Shown: positions 25,241 through 35,611 of the stretch, in pieces
How the letters are laid out: every line of letters starts with the position of its first letter
Position numbering within the stretch: position 1 is the stretch's first letter
From: Pedobacter polysacchareus
GTDB lineage: Bacteria; Bacteroidota; Bacteroidia; Sphingobacteriales; Sphingobacteriaceae
Reading direction: 5' to 3'
DNA length: 64,000 nucleotides
Assembly: GCF_019802255.1 (NCBI RefSeq)
Contig: NZ_JAHYSS010000010.1
Location: 42,999 to 106,998 of the forward strand
Made by a program: the position numbers and the translations under genes
Notes under the pieces: generated by a model
The model's input: the letters and a program-made list of their open reading frames with translations, nothing else
Told to the model about the DNA's origin: nothing
The model's database searches: none

Positions 25241-28200
25241 TTAAAATCTAAAGTTAGCACCGAACATAAACGTTCTTGGTCTTGGGTAATAGCCCAGATC
25301 GATGCCCGAGGCAAAACCTTCCGTACCGTAGCCAATCTCCGGGTCCATGCCATCATATTTGGTAAAAGTATAGAGGTTTAAAGCAGCCGCGTATAACCTA
25401 AGTTGTTTCAGGTAGCTCTTTTTAAGCACTTTACCGAAATCATAGCCGATGGTCACATTGCTGATTCTCAGGTAATCTCCTTTCTGAAGGTATAAATCTG
25501 AGAAATTGGTCCAGTTCCTGTTGTCTTCGGTTACTCTTGGCATCGTATTAGAGCTTCCTTCACCATGCCAGCGGTCTAAAATGCGGGTCGTATAATTCCC
25601 AAAAGGATTGGCCTGATTGCGGTAAGATTGTACAATTTCATTTCCTACTACTCCCGAAGCCAGAATAGAGAAGTCGAAACCTTTGTAATCGGCAGAAAGA
25701 CTGATTCCAAAAGTATAGTCAGGATTAGGTTTACCGATCATTCCGCGATCCAGGTTGTCAATTATGCCATCACCATTTACATCTACATACCTGACATCAC
25801 CAGGCGCTGCGGAAGGCTGAATCACCTTTCCTGCGGCAGACTGGTAAGCCAGCACCTCAGCTTCTGTCTGGAAAATCCCAGCTGTTTTTAAACCCCAGAA
25901 ATAGCCAATCGGAAAGCCATTCTCTGCCCGGTAAAACTCCAGGGAATTGTCGTATAACTGATTGGTCAAACCATGCACAATTCCATCTGCTGTAGGAATC
26001 TTACCTACTTTATTTTTGTTGTAGGCGCCATTCAGGCCGATTGAGTAGTTGAAATCGCCTACATTACTTTTGTAGGTAAAGGCCAGTTCTATCCCGCTGT
26101 TGGTCACATTACCACCATTGATAAAGGGCGCATCTGCACCTGCAGTAGCCAAAATAGGCGCTGAAATCAACCAATCTTTGGTCAGCTTGTTGTACCAATC
26201 GAAATTCACAGATAGCTTTCCTTTCAATAAAGTCGCATCAAAACCTATATCCGTTTGCTCGGAAGTTTCCCATTTCACATTTGGGTTACTGAGTCTGCTT
26301 GGATAAGATCCAGGGGTTAATACACCTTCTTTATCGCCAAATGTATAATTGGTATTGTCTAATTTTATAGGAGTCAGGTATTGAAATGAGGCAATATTCT
26401 GATTGCCCACTTGTCCCCAGCTGGCTCTGATTTTCAAGAAATCCAGCCAGTTTTCCTGTCCTTTAAGGAAGCTTTCGTTGGTCACAATCCATCCTGCAGA
26501 GACAGAAGGGAAATATCCCCATCGGTTTTGTGCCGCAAACCTGGAAGAACCATCTGCTCTGAAAGTGGCATTGATCAGGTATTTCTCTTTGTAATTGTAG
26601 TTCAATCGGCCAAAATAAGACATGCGTCGATCTGCATCATCAGGTCTGCCGCCAATCGTGATCCCGTTGCTCTTTTTATTGAGCGCATTGCTCAGCCAGG
26701 CATGATCCAGGTCGTCAAAGATCAGGTTACTATTGGTGCCATAAATCCCGGAACCATCTGCCTGATAAGCCGAACTTCCTGCCATGACTTCAAAACCATG
26801 GTCTTTTTGAAGGTCGAACTTATAGCTCAATAGGTTGTCCCAGATCAAAGATTTCCCTTTATTCATCGACTGACTCACCTTCGTTTCGGTATTGTAAGCA
26901 TAGATAGAAAGGTTGTAAAGCGGGCTGAAAGAACGACTTTCAGAAGCATTGTAATCCATTCCAAGACTTGTTCTGAATTTCAGATTCTTGATCGGTTCTA
27001 CAATTAAATAGATATCTCCCAGCAAACGTTGATTATTTCTCTTGTTTTGGTTATTCAATACCATTAATGCGTAAGGATTTGCCTCCCCATTGTTCCAGGT
27101 TGAATTACTATTGTCAAAGAAATTGCCCTGATCATCGTATACTGGAACAAATGGACTGGTGTTAAAAGCGGCGCGCAAGGTATTGTTGTACTGATTGCCT
27201 ACGCCAATTCCATTGTTTTTAAGGTCTGAATAAGTAAGGTGCTGTCCGATTTTAAGCAGGTCATTAAAGAAATTGTGTTCGGTATTGATTCTAAAGCCAT
27301 AACGTTCGTAATTAGAAAGACTCTTGCCGCCTACTACGCCTTCCTGGCCGGTATAAGACAAGCCAAGGGAATAGACAGAATTGTCAGAAGCACCTGAAGC
27401 GCCAACCGAATAATTCTGGGTCAGTGCGTTTGAAACGAACATTTCATCCATCCAATCCGTGCCTTTTCCTAATGCATCCAGCTGTGCATTACTGAAAAGC
27501 GGTTGTTTGCCCCCATTAATTGCGGCCTCATTCATCATGGAAGCGTATTGAGAAGAATTGAGCATTTCTGCCTTTTTAGCTACATTTTGTACACCTGCAT
27601 AGGCATCAAAGGTGATTTGAGCGGCTTGTCCGCGCTTTCCTTGTTTGGTCGTCACAAGAATCACTCCATTGGCCGCCTGTGAACCATAAATCGCTGCGGA
27701 TGCCGCATCTTTTAACACATCTATAGATTCAATATCTGCAGGGTTCAGGTAGGAAATGTCGCCGGTCAGTACGCCATCTACGACGTAAAGCGGTCCGGAA
27801 TTACCGATGGTACCGAGTCCGCGAATGGTGACGCGCATGCCTTCTCCAGGTTGCCCGGAAGTGGAAGCAATCTGAACACCAGGAGCCTGGCCTTGAAGTC
27901 CCTGCAAAGCATTTGTGGTGCTTTGTTTCTGGATCGCATCACCTTTTACCTGCACTGTTGCCCCGGTAACCAGCTTTTTCTGCTGCACACCGTAGCCCAC
28001 TACCACTACTTCGGAAAGGTTTTGCTGGTCTTCGGCGAGGGTCACATTGACCACATTTGTAGCAGGTACTGTAATTTCCTTGCTGATAAAGCCAATAGAA
28101 CTGATTTGTAAAACATCGCCAGTCTGCGCATTGATCACAAAAGCGCCGTCTTGATTGGTACTTAAGCCTCCAGTCTTTCCTTTTATTTTAACTACTGCGC

Positions 28201-28351
28201 CAGGAATCGGCAGCCCATTGGCTCCGGTAACTTTCCCGCTGAGCTTACGCTCCTGTGCCAGCACTTGCTGGCCAAAAATCAGCAGCGAGCACAACATCAG
28301 CAAAAAGATGTTCGTTCTTTTCGAATTGAATTTCTTTTCCATGCCGTTCAT
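25241..28351 (-). CDS. SusC/RagA family TonB-dependent transporter
   Basis: 1036 aa. After the signal peptide (to about residue 33, VLAQ) there is a carboxypeptidase-D-like beta-sandwich (about 35-115, KLSGKVTGANGLPIPGAVV). The SusC box follows (LSEVVVVGYGVQQKK), then the plug (IRGLGTIGNSGPLYVVDG, SIDVLKDAASAAIYGSQAANG) and a 22-strand-size barrel. There is no STN domain, so regulation is not through FecR but through the HTCS. It imports oligosaccharides with SusD. ATG at 28342 is an alternative start three codons in. The gene is 61 bp after GH31 and the first of the SusC-SusD-SGBP set. Confidence 0.97.
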   Translation of the reverse strand: MNGMEKKFNSKRTNIFLLMLCSLLIFGQQVLAQERKLSGKVTGANGLPIPGAVVKIKGKTGGLSTNQDGAFVINAQTGDVLQISSIGFISKEITVPATNVVNVTLAEDQQNLSEVVVVGYGVQQKKLVTGATVQVKGDAIQKQSTTNALQGLQGQAPGVQIASTSGQPGEGMRVTIRGLGTIGNSGPLYVVDGVLTGDISYLNPADIESIDVLKDAASAAIYGSQAANGVILVTTKQGKRGQAAQITFDAYAGVQNVAKKAEMLNSSQYASMMNEAAINGGKQPLFSNAQLDALGKGTDWMDEMFVSNALTQNYSVGASGASDNSVYSLGLSYTGQEGVVGGKSLSNYERYGFRINTEHNFFNDLLKIGQHLTYSDLKNNGIGVGNQYNNTLRAAFNTSPFVPVYDDQGNFFDNSNSTWNNGEANPYALMVLNNQNKRNNQRLLGDIYLIVEPIKNLKFRTSLGMDYNASESRSFSPLYNLSIYAYNTETKVSQSMNKGKSLIWDNLLSYKFDLQKDHGFEVMAGSSAYQADGSGIYGTNSNLIFDDLDHAWLSNALNKKSNGITIGGRPDDADRRMSYFGRLNYNYKEKYLINATFRADGSSRFAAQNRWGYFPSVSAGWIVTNESFLKGQENWLDFLKIRASWGQVGNQNIASFQYLTPIKLDNTNYTFGDKEGVLTPGSYPSRLSNPNVKWETSEQTDIGFDATLLKGKLSVNFDWYNKLTKDWLISAPILATAGADAPFINGGNVTNSGIELAFTYKSNVGDFNYSIGLNGAYNKNKVGKIPTADGIVHGLTNQLYDNSLEFYRAENGFPIGYFWGLKTAGIFQTEAEVLAYQSAAGKVIQPSAAPGDVRYVDVNGDGIIDNLDRGMIGKPNPDYTFGISLSADYKGFDFSILASGVVGNEIVQSYRNQANPFGNYTTRILDRWHGEGSSNTMPRVTEDNRNWTNFSDLYLQKGDYLRISNVTIGYDFGKVLKKSYLKQLRLYAAALNLYTFTKYDGMDPEIGYGTEGFASGIDLGYYPRPRTFMFGANFRF

Positions 28352-28412
28352 TACGATTTAGTAAATAATTGATTCATATTATATTTGGTTATGTTAGGTT
28401 TTGCTCGTTTAT

Positions 28413-31316
28413 TTACAATTGAATTTTCATTTGTTTTCCGCTGTAGTTCAGACTGTAATCTGCTTTTTGGTTAAAGTCCAGCCCTTTTCCTTTCTTCGGA
28501 CTGATCACAATGATTCTAAAATTGCGGTTCGGCAGCATCCCTGCGAAACTTCCTTTTCTGTCGGACAACAGCAGTTCTTTTGTACTTTCTTTATATTCGA
28601 TATCAATGTTGGAAAAAGCGCCTTTTTCATAATTGTAATTGCGGCCTTCATCTTCATACAGCGAGAAAGAACCGTCTTTTCCAGTGTATACAAATAGCGT
28701 GATCGTGTCTGCTGGTTTTTCATCCGTATACTGCAATGCAGGCCCTGTAGGTAGTATTGAACCTTCTTTTACATAAACTGGCATCCTTTCATAGCTAGCT
28801 ACCACTTTTAGGTTTTGTCCGCCTTTAAAGTATTTCCCAGTATAGAGATCATACCAGCCTTGTCCTTCCGGCAGGTACAATTCTTTTGTTTTTGCTTTGT
28901 ATTCATAGATCGGATTGATCAGTAAAGCTGGCCCAAACAGGTAAGCATCGTTCAGGTTGGAGGCTTTTAAATCCTGCGGAAAGTCCATCATTAAACCACG
29001 CATGATCGTGTAATCACGTTGAAAACTTTGTCCGGCGAGAGAATAGATATAAGGCATGAGGCGATACCTCAGCTGGTTATAATACAGCATACTTTTATAC
29101 GCAGGATGACTTTCCGGCGCGATGTTATAGATTTCACGGAATGGATATTGCCCATGTATACGGAATAAAGGCACAAATGCACCAAATTGGAACCAGCGTG
29201 TATTCAGTTCCCTCCATTCTTCCAGATCTGCCCCTTTAGCAGCTTCATAGCGTTTTTCTACAGAAAAACCTCCAATGTCCATGGTCCAGTATGGCATTCC
29301 CGACAAAGAGAAATTGACACCAGCACTGATCTGACTTTTCATATCTTCCCATCTGGAAGCGATATCACCACTCCATGCGGCGGCGGCATAACGCTGTAAA
29401 CCTGCAAAAGCGGAGCGCGTCAGGATAAACACCCTATCGGTATTGTTCTGTTTACGCTGGCCTTCATAGATTCCTTTGGCGTTTACCAATGGAAAAGCGT
29501 TGAAATAAGTGGTCGAAGAGCCTGCAAAAGTAGGGTTCATGAGTTCTTTCCTGATCTCTACCGGCAGATTGGAGTGCATATCCGGTTCTGTCGCATCCAT
29601 CCACCAGGCATCAATTCCTTTACTGTACAGCCTTTTATTCACCAGATTCCAAAATGCTGTTCTTGCTTCCGGATTAAAAGCATCGTAAAAGGTATTAGAA
29701 TATCCTTTTCCGATCCAGTCTCTACGCCCATCCTCGATATTACGTTTGTATAGGAAACCATTTTTATCAAAATCATGGTAGATATCGAAGCCTTTATTGA
29801 ACTTCGGCCATACCGAAATCATTAGGTTTACATGTTGATCGTGCAAAGATTTGATCATTTCCTCCGGACTGGCGAAACGTGCGGGATCAAATTGCTGACT
29901 GCCCCATTCTGGTTCTTTCCAATACGACCAGTCCAGTACGATGTTATCCAATGGGATTTTACGGTCGCGGAAGGCTTTTGCAGTCGAAAGGATGTCGTCC
30001 TGTGTTTTATAACGCTCCCTGCTTTGCCAAAAACCCATTGCCCATTTCGGCATTAACACTGCTTTACCGCTAACTTTGCGATAACCGGAGATCACTTGAT
30101 CCGCGTTTTCACCGCCAATGAAGTAATAATCTAGTCCGGCACCTGATTCAGATTGCAAGGCGAAGGTATTTTTAAGTGCGTCCGGAACTGGTGGCAAGCA
30201 GGTTAACCCTAAGTAAGACTCCCCACCATCGGGAATCCATTCCATTTTGAACTTTACTTTCTTGTTTTTCTCTAGATCCAGATCCAGGATCGCAGCGCCT
30301 GGATTCCAGGCCTGGCGCCAATAATCAGCCACCAGCTTACCGTCGAGCCATACTTTTACATAACCCGCGTATTTTAACTGAAGCTGATACAAGCCCGCTA
30401 AGCCACTTTCTAAACTTCCTTCGTAACTGACTAGCGCATCTTGCATTTTTATGCTGTCAGGGAATTTATGTTGGTCTGTGAGCCAATTTATGGAAAGCTC
30501 TGACACAGGTTTGGTAAATAATATATTTTCCGGTGAAGATCTTTTAGCAAAACTAGCCGTAATCCAGCCTTCAGTTCCTTGTTTAGAAATCAGTTTCAAT
30601 GCAGATAAAGGCTGATAATCACGGATGTCGCCGGCGCGGGTGATGGAATAATTATCCCAGAGCACTCCATATCCTTTGTTGGAGATTAAAAATGGAACCC
30701 CGATTTCAGTATTGTACTGAACCAGGTCTACCCGACGGCCCCTGTAATTCATCAATCCCTGTTGATGCTGCCCTAAGCCATAATACGCTTCCTGATCCTG
30801 GGCATCAAATACCTGAACCACCTGATAAGAAGGCGAGCCATTAAATACCTGGGGTACTAAAGCTTGCATGGCCAGCTCTGTTTGCTTCAACAAGCGCTTT
30901 CCAGCGGCATCACGGTAAGTAACCAAACCGTTTTGCTGTGCAATTTCGACGCGCAAAGCTTTTGTTTTTAATACAATAGCTCCGTTTTCTGTATCAACAG
31001 TAAAAGGTACTGCCGCGTTATTTGCCGTGCTAACCGCCATCAGGCTGTTCTGCGGTGCGAAATCTTCAGTTAACGTACCGGTTATATGGATCACCTGATC
31101 CGTTACTGGTGTTAGCCTGATTTTTCTAATGCCTGTTAAGGAGTTTGGAATGCTGACTTCAATTCCTGAAGTCGTTTGGATGTAGCTTGCCTTTTCTTGC
31201 CGGTTTACCCTTGGCTTTTCTTGTTGATGTACGGTTGATTTTTCCTGGCCCTTCACTTTTACCAGCAGCAATACACTGCCTATAAAAATTACGGCGATGA
31301 CCCTAATTTTACGCAT
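28413..31316 (-). CDS. GH31 glycoside hydrolase with PA14 insert, alpha-xylosidase-like
   Basis: 967 aa with a Sec signal. A Gal-mutarotase-like N-domain is interrupted by a PA14-like insert (about 285-365, YQLQLKYAGYVKVWLDGK). The (beta/alpha)8 barrel follows, with the predicted nucleophile D574 in WWMDATEPD and acid/base D651 in AWSGD. The C-terminal beta domains end with a DUF5110-like segment. GH31 enzymes with this PA14 insert include the characterised xyloglucan alpha-xylosidases CjXyl31A and BoGH31A. That, with the adjacent xylose operon, supports alpha-xylosidase. Alpha-glucosidase remains possible. It opens the enzyme/transport operon, 123 bp from the HTCS gene. Confidence 0.88.
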   Translation of the reverse strand: MRKIRVIAVIFIGSVLLLVKVKGQEKSTVHQQEKPRVNRQEKASYIQTTSGIEVSIPNSLTGIRKIRLTPVTDQVIHITGTLTEDFAPQNSLMAVSTANNAAVPFTVDTENGAIVLKTKALRVEIAQQNGLVTYRDAAGKRLLKQTELAMQALVPQVFNGSPSYQVVQVFDAQDQEAYYGLGQHQQGLMNYRGRRVDLVQYNTEIGVPFLISNKGYGVLWDNYSITRAGDIRDYQPLSALKLISKQGTEGWITASFAKRSSPENILFTKPVSELSINWLTDQHKFPDSIKMQDALVSYEGSLESGLAGLYQLQLKYAGYVKVWLDGKLVADYWRQAWNPGAAILDLDLEKNKKVKFKMEWIPDGGESYLGLTCLPPVPDALKNTFALQSESGAGLDYYFIGGENADQVISGYRKVSGKAVLMPKWAMGFWQSRERYKTQDDILSTAKAFRDRKIPLDNIVLDWSYWKEPEWGSQQFDPARFASPEEMIKSLHDQHVNLMISVWPKFNKGFDIYHDFDKNGFLYKRNIEDGRRDWIGKGYSNTFYDAFNPEARTAFWNLVNKRLYSKGIDAWWMDATEPDMHSNLPVEIRKELMNPTFAGSSTTYFNAFPLVNAKGIYEGQRKQNNTDRVFILTRSAFAGLQRYAAAAWSGDIASRWEDMKSQISAGVNFSLSGMPYWTMDIGGFSVEKRYEAAKGADLEEWRELNTRWFQFGAFVPLFRIHGQYPFREIYNIAPESHPAYKSMLYYNQLRYRLMPYIYSLAGQSFQRDYTIMRGLMMDFPQDLKASNLNDAYLFGPALLINPIYEYKAKTKELYLPEGQGWYDLYTGKYFKGGQNLKVVASYERMPVYVKEGSILPTGPALQYTDEKPADTITLFVYTGKDGSFSLYEDEGRNYNYEKGAFSNIDIEYKESTKELLLSDRKGSFAGMLPNRNFRIIVISPKKGKGLDFNQKADYSLNYSGKQMKIQL

Positions 31317-31389
31317 TGGTAAGATTTACAATTTATACTTGGTTGATTAGGATTAAATGTATCAGGAAAGAATTCAGCGGAGGGCATTC

Positions 31390-31422
31390 AAATGATAACA
31401 AATGGGTATCTAAATGTTAACA
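31390..31422 (-). promoter_or_regulatory. Direct repeat, possible HTCS binding site
   Basis: Two near-identical elements read on the plus strand as AAATGATAACA (31390-31400) and AAATGTTAACA (31412-31422), 22 bp apart, about two helical turns. They lie upstream of GH31 and just after the HTCS stop. AraC-type output domains of HTCS proteins bind direct repeats of this kind. Confidence 0.45.
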
Positions 31423-31439
31423 GAACACCTCTATAAGGG

Positions 31440-34400
31440 TTAAAAAGAGGTTTCCCCGATTTTTTGATTTGCGTATGCCGATGGAAGAATATCGAATTCC
31501 TGTTTAAAATAACGGCTAAAATGCTTGGGGTTACTGAAACCTACTTCATAAGCGATTTCGGCAATACTGAGCTGTGATTTTAACAATAAAGCTTTTGATT
31601 TATGCAATCGATACGAACGGATATATTCGATCGGGGATTTTCCGGTCAGCGGTAGAATTTTCTTGTACAAACCTACCCTGCTCATGTTCAGGTCGGAACT
31701 CAGCTGATCCACAGAATAGGCAGAATTTGATAAGTTCTTTTCCAAATGTAATCCCAGTTGTCTCATAAACTTATCATCCAGGGATTCCACTTCCGATTCC
31801 GCAGGTTTAAACTCTACCTGCTTCTGATAGGTTTTCTTCGCTAAGGCCTGCTGTTTCAGGATATTTCTGATTTTAGACAGGAGAATTTCAAAGTTAAAAG
31901 GTTTGGTCATGTAATCGTTGGCACCGGTTTCTAAGCCCAGCAGCTGCTGATCTTCATTGCTGACAGCCGTGAGTAGAATGACTGGCAGATGCGCGGTTCG
32001 TTTATCAGATTTGATTTTCTTACAAAGCTCAGTACCATTCATTTCCGGCATGGTCACATCGCTTACAATCAGGTCCGGGTGAGAGGACAAAATCTTTTGC
32101 CAGCCTTCTTTGCCATTTGAAGCCTCTACAATCTGGTAAAATTCGCTGAGGTTGTCTTTCAGGTAAAAGCGGAAATCCTCATTGTCTTCGACCAGCATCA
32201 GGATTTGCTTTTTACTTTTCCAGGTAAAGTTTTCTTTGGGATCCTCGGAGGTATTCATCAGAGCAGCGCCTTCATCAACCAGTTCCTGCTTTTCCACCCC
32301 AGCCTCTGTTTTACCAGCATCAGCTGCTGAATGGCTATTGGCTAGATCCAATGAAACACAAAACTCAGATCCTTCATTTAAAACACTGTTTACATGTATC
32401 TTACCGTCATGTAATTTTACAAATTCTTTAGTAATAGAAAGGCCAATTCCTGTGCCTTGATTGACAATAGAATCCGGCATGTCGTTCTGGAAGAAACGCT
32501 CAAATATGCGTGCTGTTTTATCGGCTTCCATGCCGATTCCTGTATCTGAAACCTTCAATAAAAGCGTGGTATGGCTTATTTGCTGCTGGACAATTTCCAG
32601 CGTTACCCAGATCTTTCCACCTTCCGGCGTAAACTTAAATGCGTTCGAAAGCAGGTTAAACACAATCCTTTCCACTTTATCATGATCAAAAGCGACCATT
32701 AAAGTCTGTGCTTCGGTATGAAAACTGAAATTGATGCGTCGCTGTTCAGCCAGGTCATTAAAGGAAAGGCAAAGCTCCCTGATAAAGGAAATCGCTTCTC
32801 CAGGTTTAGGGTGCAACCTCAATTCCCGCACCTCCATTTTACGGAAATCCAAAAGCTGGTTCACCAGGTTCAACAAGCGCTTTCCATTGCGGTGCATGAG
32901 CTGAAGTTCTTGCTTTTTCGGTATGACATTCTGTCCGATCAGTTTTTCTAAAGGCGTAATAATCAGAGACAATGGAGTCCTGAACTCATGACTTACATTA
33001 GTCAAAAACTTAATCTTCATTAAGTCCAGTTCATGCATCCTGCTGGCCTGCTGACGCTCTTGTTTCAGTAAGAATTCTTTATTCAAACGTGCTATTCCAC
33101 GATGCCTGATCCATAGCAATCCACCTCCAATGGCCAGTGCATATAATAGGTACGCCATCCAGGTGCTCCAGAACGGAGGCTGTATGATGATCTTTAAATC
33201 CGCCTCGTTATTGACCCAATTTCCGGAGGCATCCGTAGACATCACTTTGAAGGTATAAGCACCCGGATCTATGTTTGTATACGTCGCGCGACGGCTGTTT
33301 GGCTGGGGCTCCTGCCAATGCTCATCAAAGCCTTCCAGCTTGTATCGATACCTGATTTTATGCGGATTAAAATAGTTCAGTGCTGCAAATTCAATTGCAA
33401 ATCCATTTTGATTGTGTTTCAAGGTAATACCATCTGTAAAAGAGAGTGACTTCTCCAATAAAATACGGCCATTTACAGGCTCTCCGATGCCTACACTTTT
33501 GTTTTCCACCTGCAGGTCTGTAAAGACAATTACAGGCTTGGAAAGGTCGTTTTTAATCCTTTCAGGCTGAAATAGATTGAAGCCATTTGCTCCCCCAAAA
33601 GCCAGGTCGCCAGTACTGGTTTTATAGCCGGCATTGGCATTAAATGCACTTCCCTGTAAACCATCGTGTTCATCATATTTATGAAAAGTATAAGAGAAAT
33701 CACGCTTGGCAAGAGGTTTTACGACTACATTAAACAGCCCGTTTGCGGTGCTTACCCATAGATTCCGTTGGTTATCTTCTACAATTTTCAAGGTTGCCTT
33801 TTCCCCGAGGCCGTCCTTGGTATCGAAGTTCCTGAACGCTTTTCTGGCTGGATCCAACCTGCTCAAACCGTCTCTGGTAGCCGCCCAAATAAAGCCATAA
33901 CTGTCCTCCAACAGGTCGTATACAATGTTATTAATCAGGCTATTTACATGGTTATCTTCATGTTTATAATGAACAAAGCTGCCATCAGGTTTTAACTGGT
34001 CAATCCCATCGGAACTTCCGATCCAGAGGTTGCCTTTTTTGTCTTCAATCAGACAGGAAAGGAAATCAGAATGAATCCCATTCTTTGCCCCAGCACGAAA
34101 ATGGCTGAACTTCCCGGTACTTCGATCCAGCAGGTTCAGACCACCACTCAAAGTGGCTACCCATAAGTTCCCGCTACGATCTTCCAGAATGTCCCATACC
34201 CGATCATCAGATAAGCTGGTAGGATTTCCAGGTTCATGTCGATAATGGTTAAAGGTTTTCCCATCAAAAGAATCCAGTCCGCCGAAATAGGTACCGATCC
34301 ACAGGCGCTTGCCCTTATCTACAAACAAACTCACTATGATGTCGTTACTTAAACTATTCGGGTTGTTGTGCTGGTGCTGGTATCGCTTAAACTGTTTGGT

Positions 34401-35594
34401 TTTTCGGTTGAAGTAGAACAATCCACCGCCATTTGTGCCAATCCACAGATTTCCCTGATCATCCTCCGCAAAGCGGTTCACATCATCATAAACCAATCCA
34501 TCCGGACTTGCACCCTGGTGTCTGAACAAGGGAAATTTAAGAATCTTCTCATGGTAAAAACTCAGCCCTTTCTTAAAGGTACCCACCCATATAATCCCTG
34601 AGATATCTTTATATAAACATGTAATGCTATTTTGACCTATGCTTTTAGGATCATCCTCTTCATGAAGCAGATAACTCAGTTTAAAGGTCTTTTTATTGAG
34701 CACATTCACCCCGCCATGATCGGTACCAATCCAAATCTGACCATGTGGATCCTGCAGTATTCCGCTAATCAAATTGCTGTTTAAAGCACCTGGAGCCTTA
34801 TCAATCTGACGGTGCTGTCCAGTTTTAGGATTAAAATAAGTGATCCCCCGCTGGTTGTTCAAGGTATACATCCAGAGGTCGCCATCTTCATCCGCAAATA
34901 GCTTAAAATCCTGCATTTCTGAGGGATTAGAAGTTTTGAAAGTCAAAATGCGTTGTTTCAATTCTGCGGTTTTCCGATCCAGCCGCTCCATGGTCTTGTC
35001 GCGGTGAATGATCCAGATTGCTCCGGCAGGTTCGCTTTGAATCCCAGAGACCGGACTATCCGACAAAGACTTTTCGTTATTCTTTTTAAGCTTTAAATGT
35101 TTTGTTGAGGCACTGGAAACTTCGTATTTATAAATGCCCTGTTCCTGTGCATTAAACCAAAAATCACCGGCTTTATCTTTCAGTACTTCTCTAATGCCTT
35201 TGGAATCGATGCCAATGCTTTTAAACCAGGTTGTCGTATTGCGGATAAAGCTTTCTGTTTCAGGATCGTAAATATTAGGACCGCTGCGTGTTTCCAGATA
35301 GAGCTTATGCCCTGGAAGTTCATAGATATTAGTGATGAAATCATCTATAATAGAGCTGGTATCCCGTGGATTGTGTTTAAAAACCTTGATCACCTGTCCG
35401 TCGTAACGGTTGAGCCCTGAAAGTGTCGCAAACCAAATAAAGCCTTTAGAGTCTTTTAAAACAGCATTCACCTGGTTGTGAGACAGTCCGTCCGACAAAT
35501 CCATTCTAGAGAACTGAATCTGTCCTGGCTGTGCGGAAACTTCGGAACAAATCAATAAAAAGAGTAATAAAACGAGTGTTCTTCCTGGAAACAT
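31440..35594 (-). CDS. Hybrid two-component system regulator (HTCS)
   Basis: 1384 aa, one-protein sensor and activator. A signal peptide leads to two seven-bladed propellers of Reg_prop repeats (about 30-700; repeated IWIGT and LWIGT blades). A Y_Y_Y domain (about 735-800) is followed by one membrane span (about 805-828). The cytoplasmic part has a HisKA domain with H869 in VSHEFRTP, a HATPase domain (NLLSNAFKF and GTGIGLSITKEF), a receiver domain with phospho-acceptor D1179 in LIVSDVTMPEMNG, and an AraC helix-turn-helix (IAYEVGFSNPKHFSRYFK). Such proteins sense a specific oligosaccharide in the periplasm and switch on the neighbouring SusC/D operon. It is 17 bp behind the LacI gene, so the two are probably co-transcribed. 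Confidence 0.96.
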   Translation of the reverse strand: MFPGRTLVLLLFLLICSEVSAQPGQIQFSRMDLSDGLSHNQVNAVLKDSKGFIWFATLSGLNRYDGQVIKVFKHNPRDTSSIIDDFITNIYELPGHKLYLETRSGPNIYDPETESFIRNTTTWFKSIGIDSKGIREVLKDKAGDFWFNAQEQGIYKYEVSSASTKHLKLKKNNEKSLSDSPVSGIQSEPAGAIWIIHRDKTMERLDRKTAELKQRILTFKTSNPSEMQDFKLFADEDGDLWMYTLNNQRGITYFNPKTGQHRQIDKAPGALNSNLISGILQDPHGQIWIGTDHGGVNVLNKKTFKLSYLLHEEDDPKSIGQNSITCLYKDISGIIWVGTFKKGLSFYHEKILKFPLFRHQGASPDGLVYDDVNRFAEDDQGNLWIGTNGGGLFYFNRKTKQFKRYQHQHNNPNSLSNDIIVSLFVDKGKRLWIGTYFGGLDSFDGKTFNHYRHEPGNPTSLSDDRVWDILEDRSGNLWVATLSGGLNLLDRSTGKFSHFRAGAKNGIHSDFLSCLIEDKKGNLWIGSSDGIDQLKPDGSFVHYKHEDNHVNSLINNIVYDLLEDSYGFIWAATRDGLSRLDPARKAFRNFDTKDGLGEKATLKIVEDNQRNLWVSTANGLFNVVVKPLAKRDFSYTFHKYDEHDGLQGSAFNANAGYKTSTGDLAFGGANGFNLFQPERIKNDLSKPVIVFTDLQVENKSVGIGEPVNGRILLEKSLSFTDGITLKHNQNGFAIEFAALNYFNPHKIRYRYKLEGFDEHWQEPQPNSRRATYTNIDPGAYTFKVMSTDASGNWVNNEADLKIIIQPPFWSTWMAYLLYALAIGGGLLWIRHRGIARLNKEFLLKQERQQASRMHELDLMKIKFLTNVSHEFRTPLSLIITPLEKLIGQNVIPKKQELQLMHRNGKRLLNLVNQLLDFRKMEVRELRLHPKPGEAISFIRELCLSFNDLAEQRRINFSFHTEAQTLMVAFDHDKVERIVFNLLSNAFKFTPEGGKIWVTLEIVQQQISHTTLLLKVSDTGIGMEADKTARIFERFFQNDMPDSIVNQGTGIGLSITKEFVKLHDGKIHVNSVLNEGSEFCVSLDLANSHSAADAGKTEAGVEKQELVDEGAALMNTSEDPKENFTWKSKKQILMLVEDNEDFRFYLKDNLSEFYQIVEASNGKEGWQKILSSHPDLIVSDVTMPEMNGTELCKKIKSDKRTAHLPVILLTAVSNEDQQLLGLETGANDYMTKPFNFEILLSKIRNILKQQALAKKTYQKQVEFKPAESEVESLDDKFMRQLGLHLEKNLSNSAYSVDQLSSDLNMSRVGLYKKILPLTGKSPIEYIRSYRLHKSKALLLKSQLSIAEIAYEVGFSNPKHFSRYFKQEFDILPSAYANQKIGETSF

Positions 35595-35611
35595 GGATTT
35601 TACATTTACAG

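Noticed and set aside
25222..25356. Upstream start for SusD
   Set aside because: It overlaps the 3' end of susC and would bury the signal peptide 45 residues inside.
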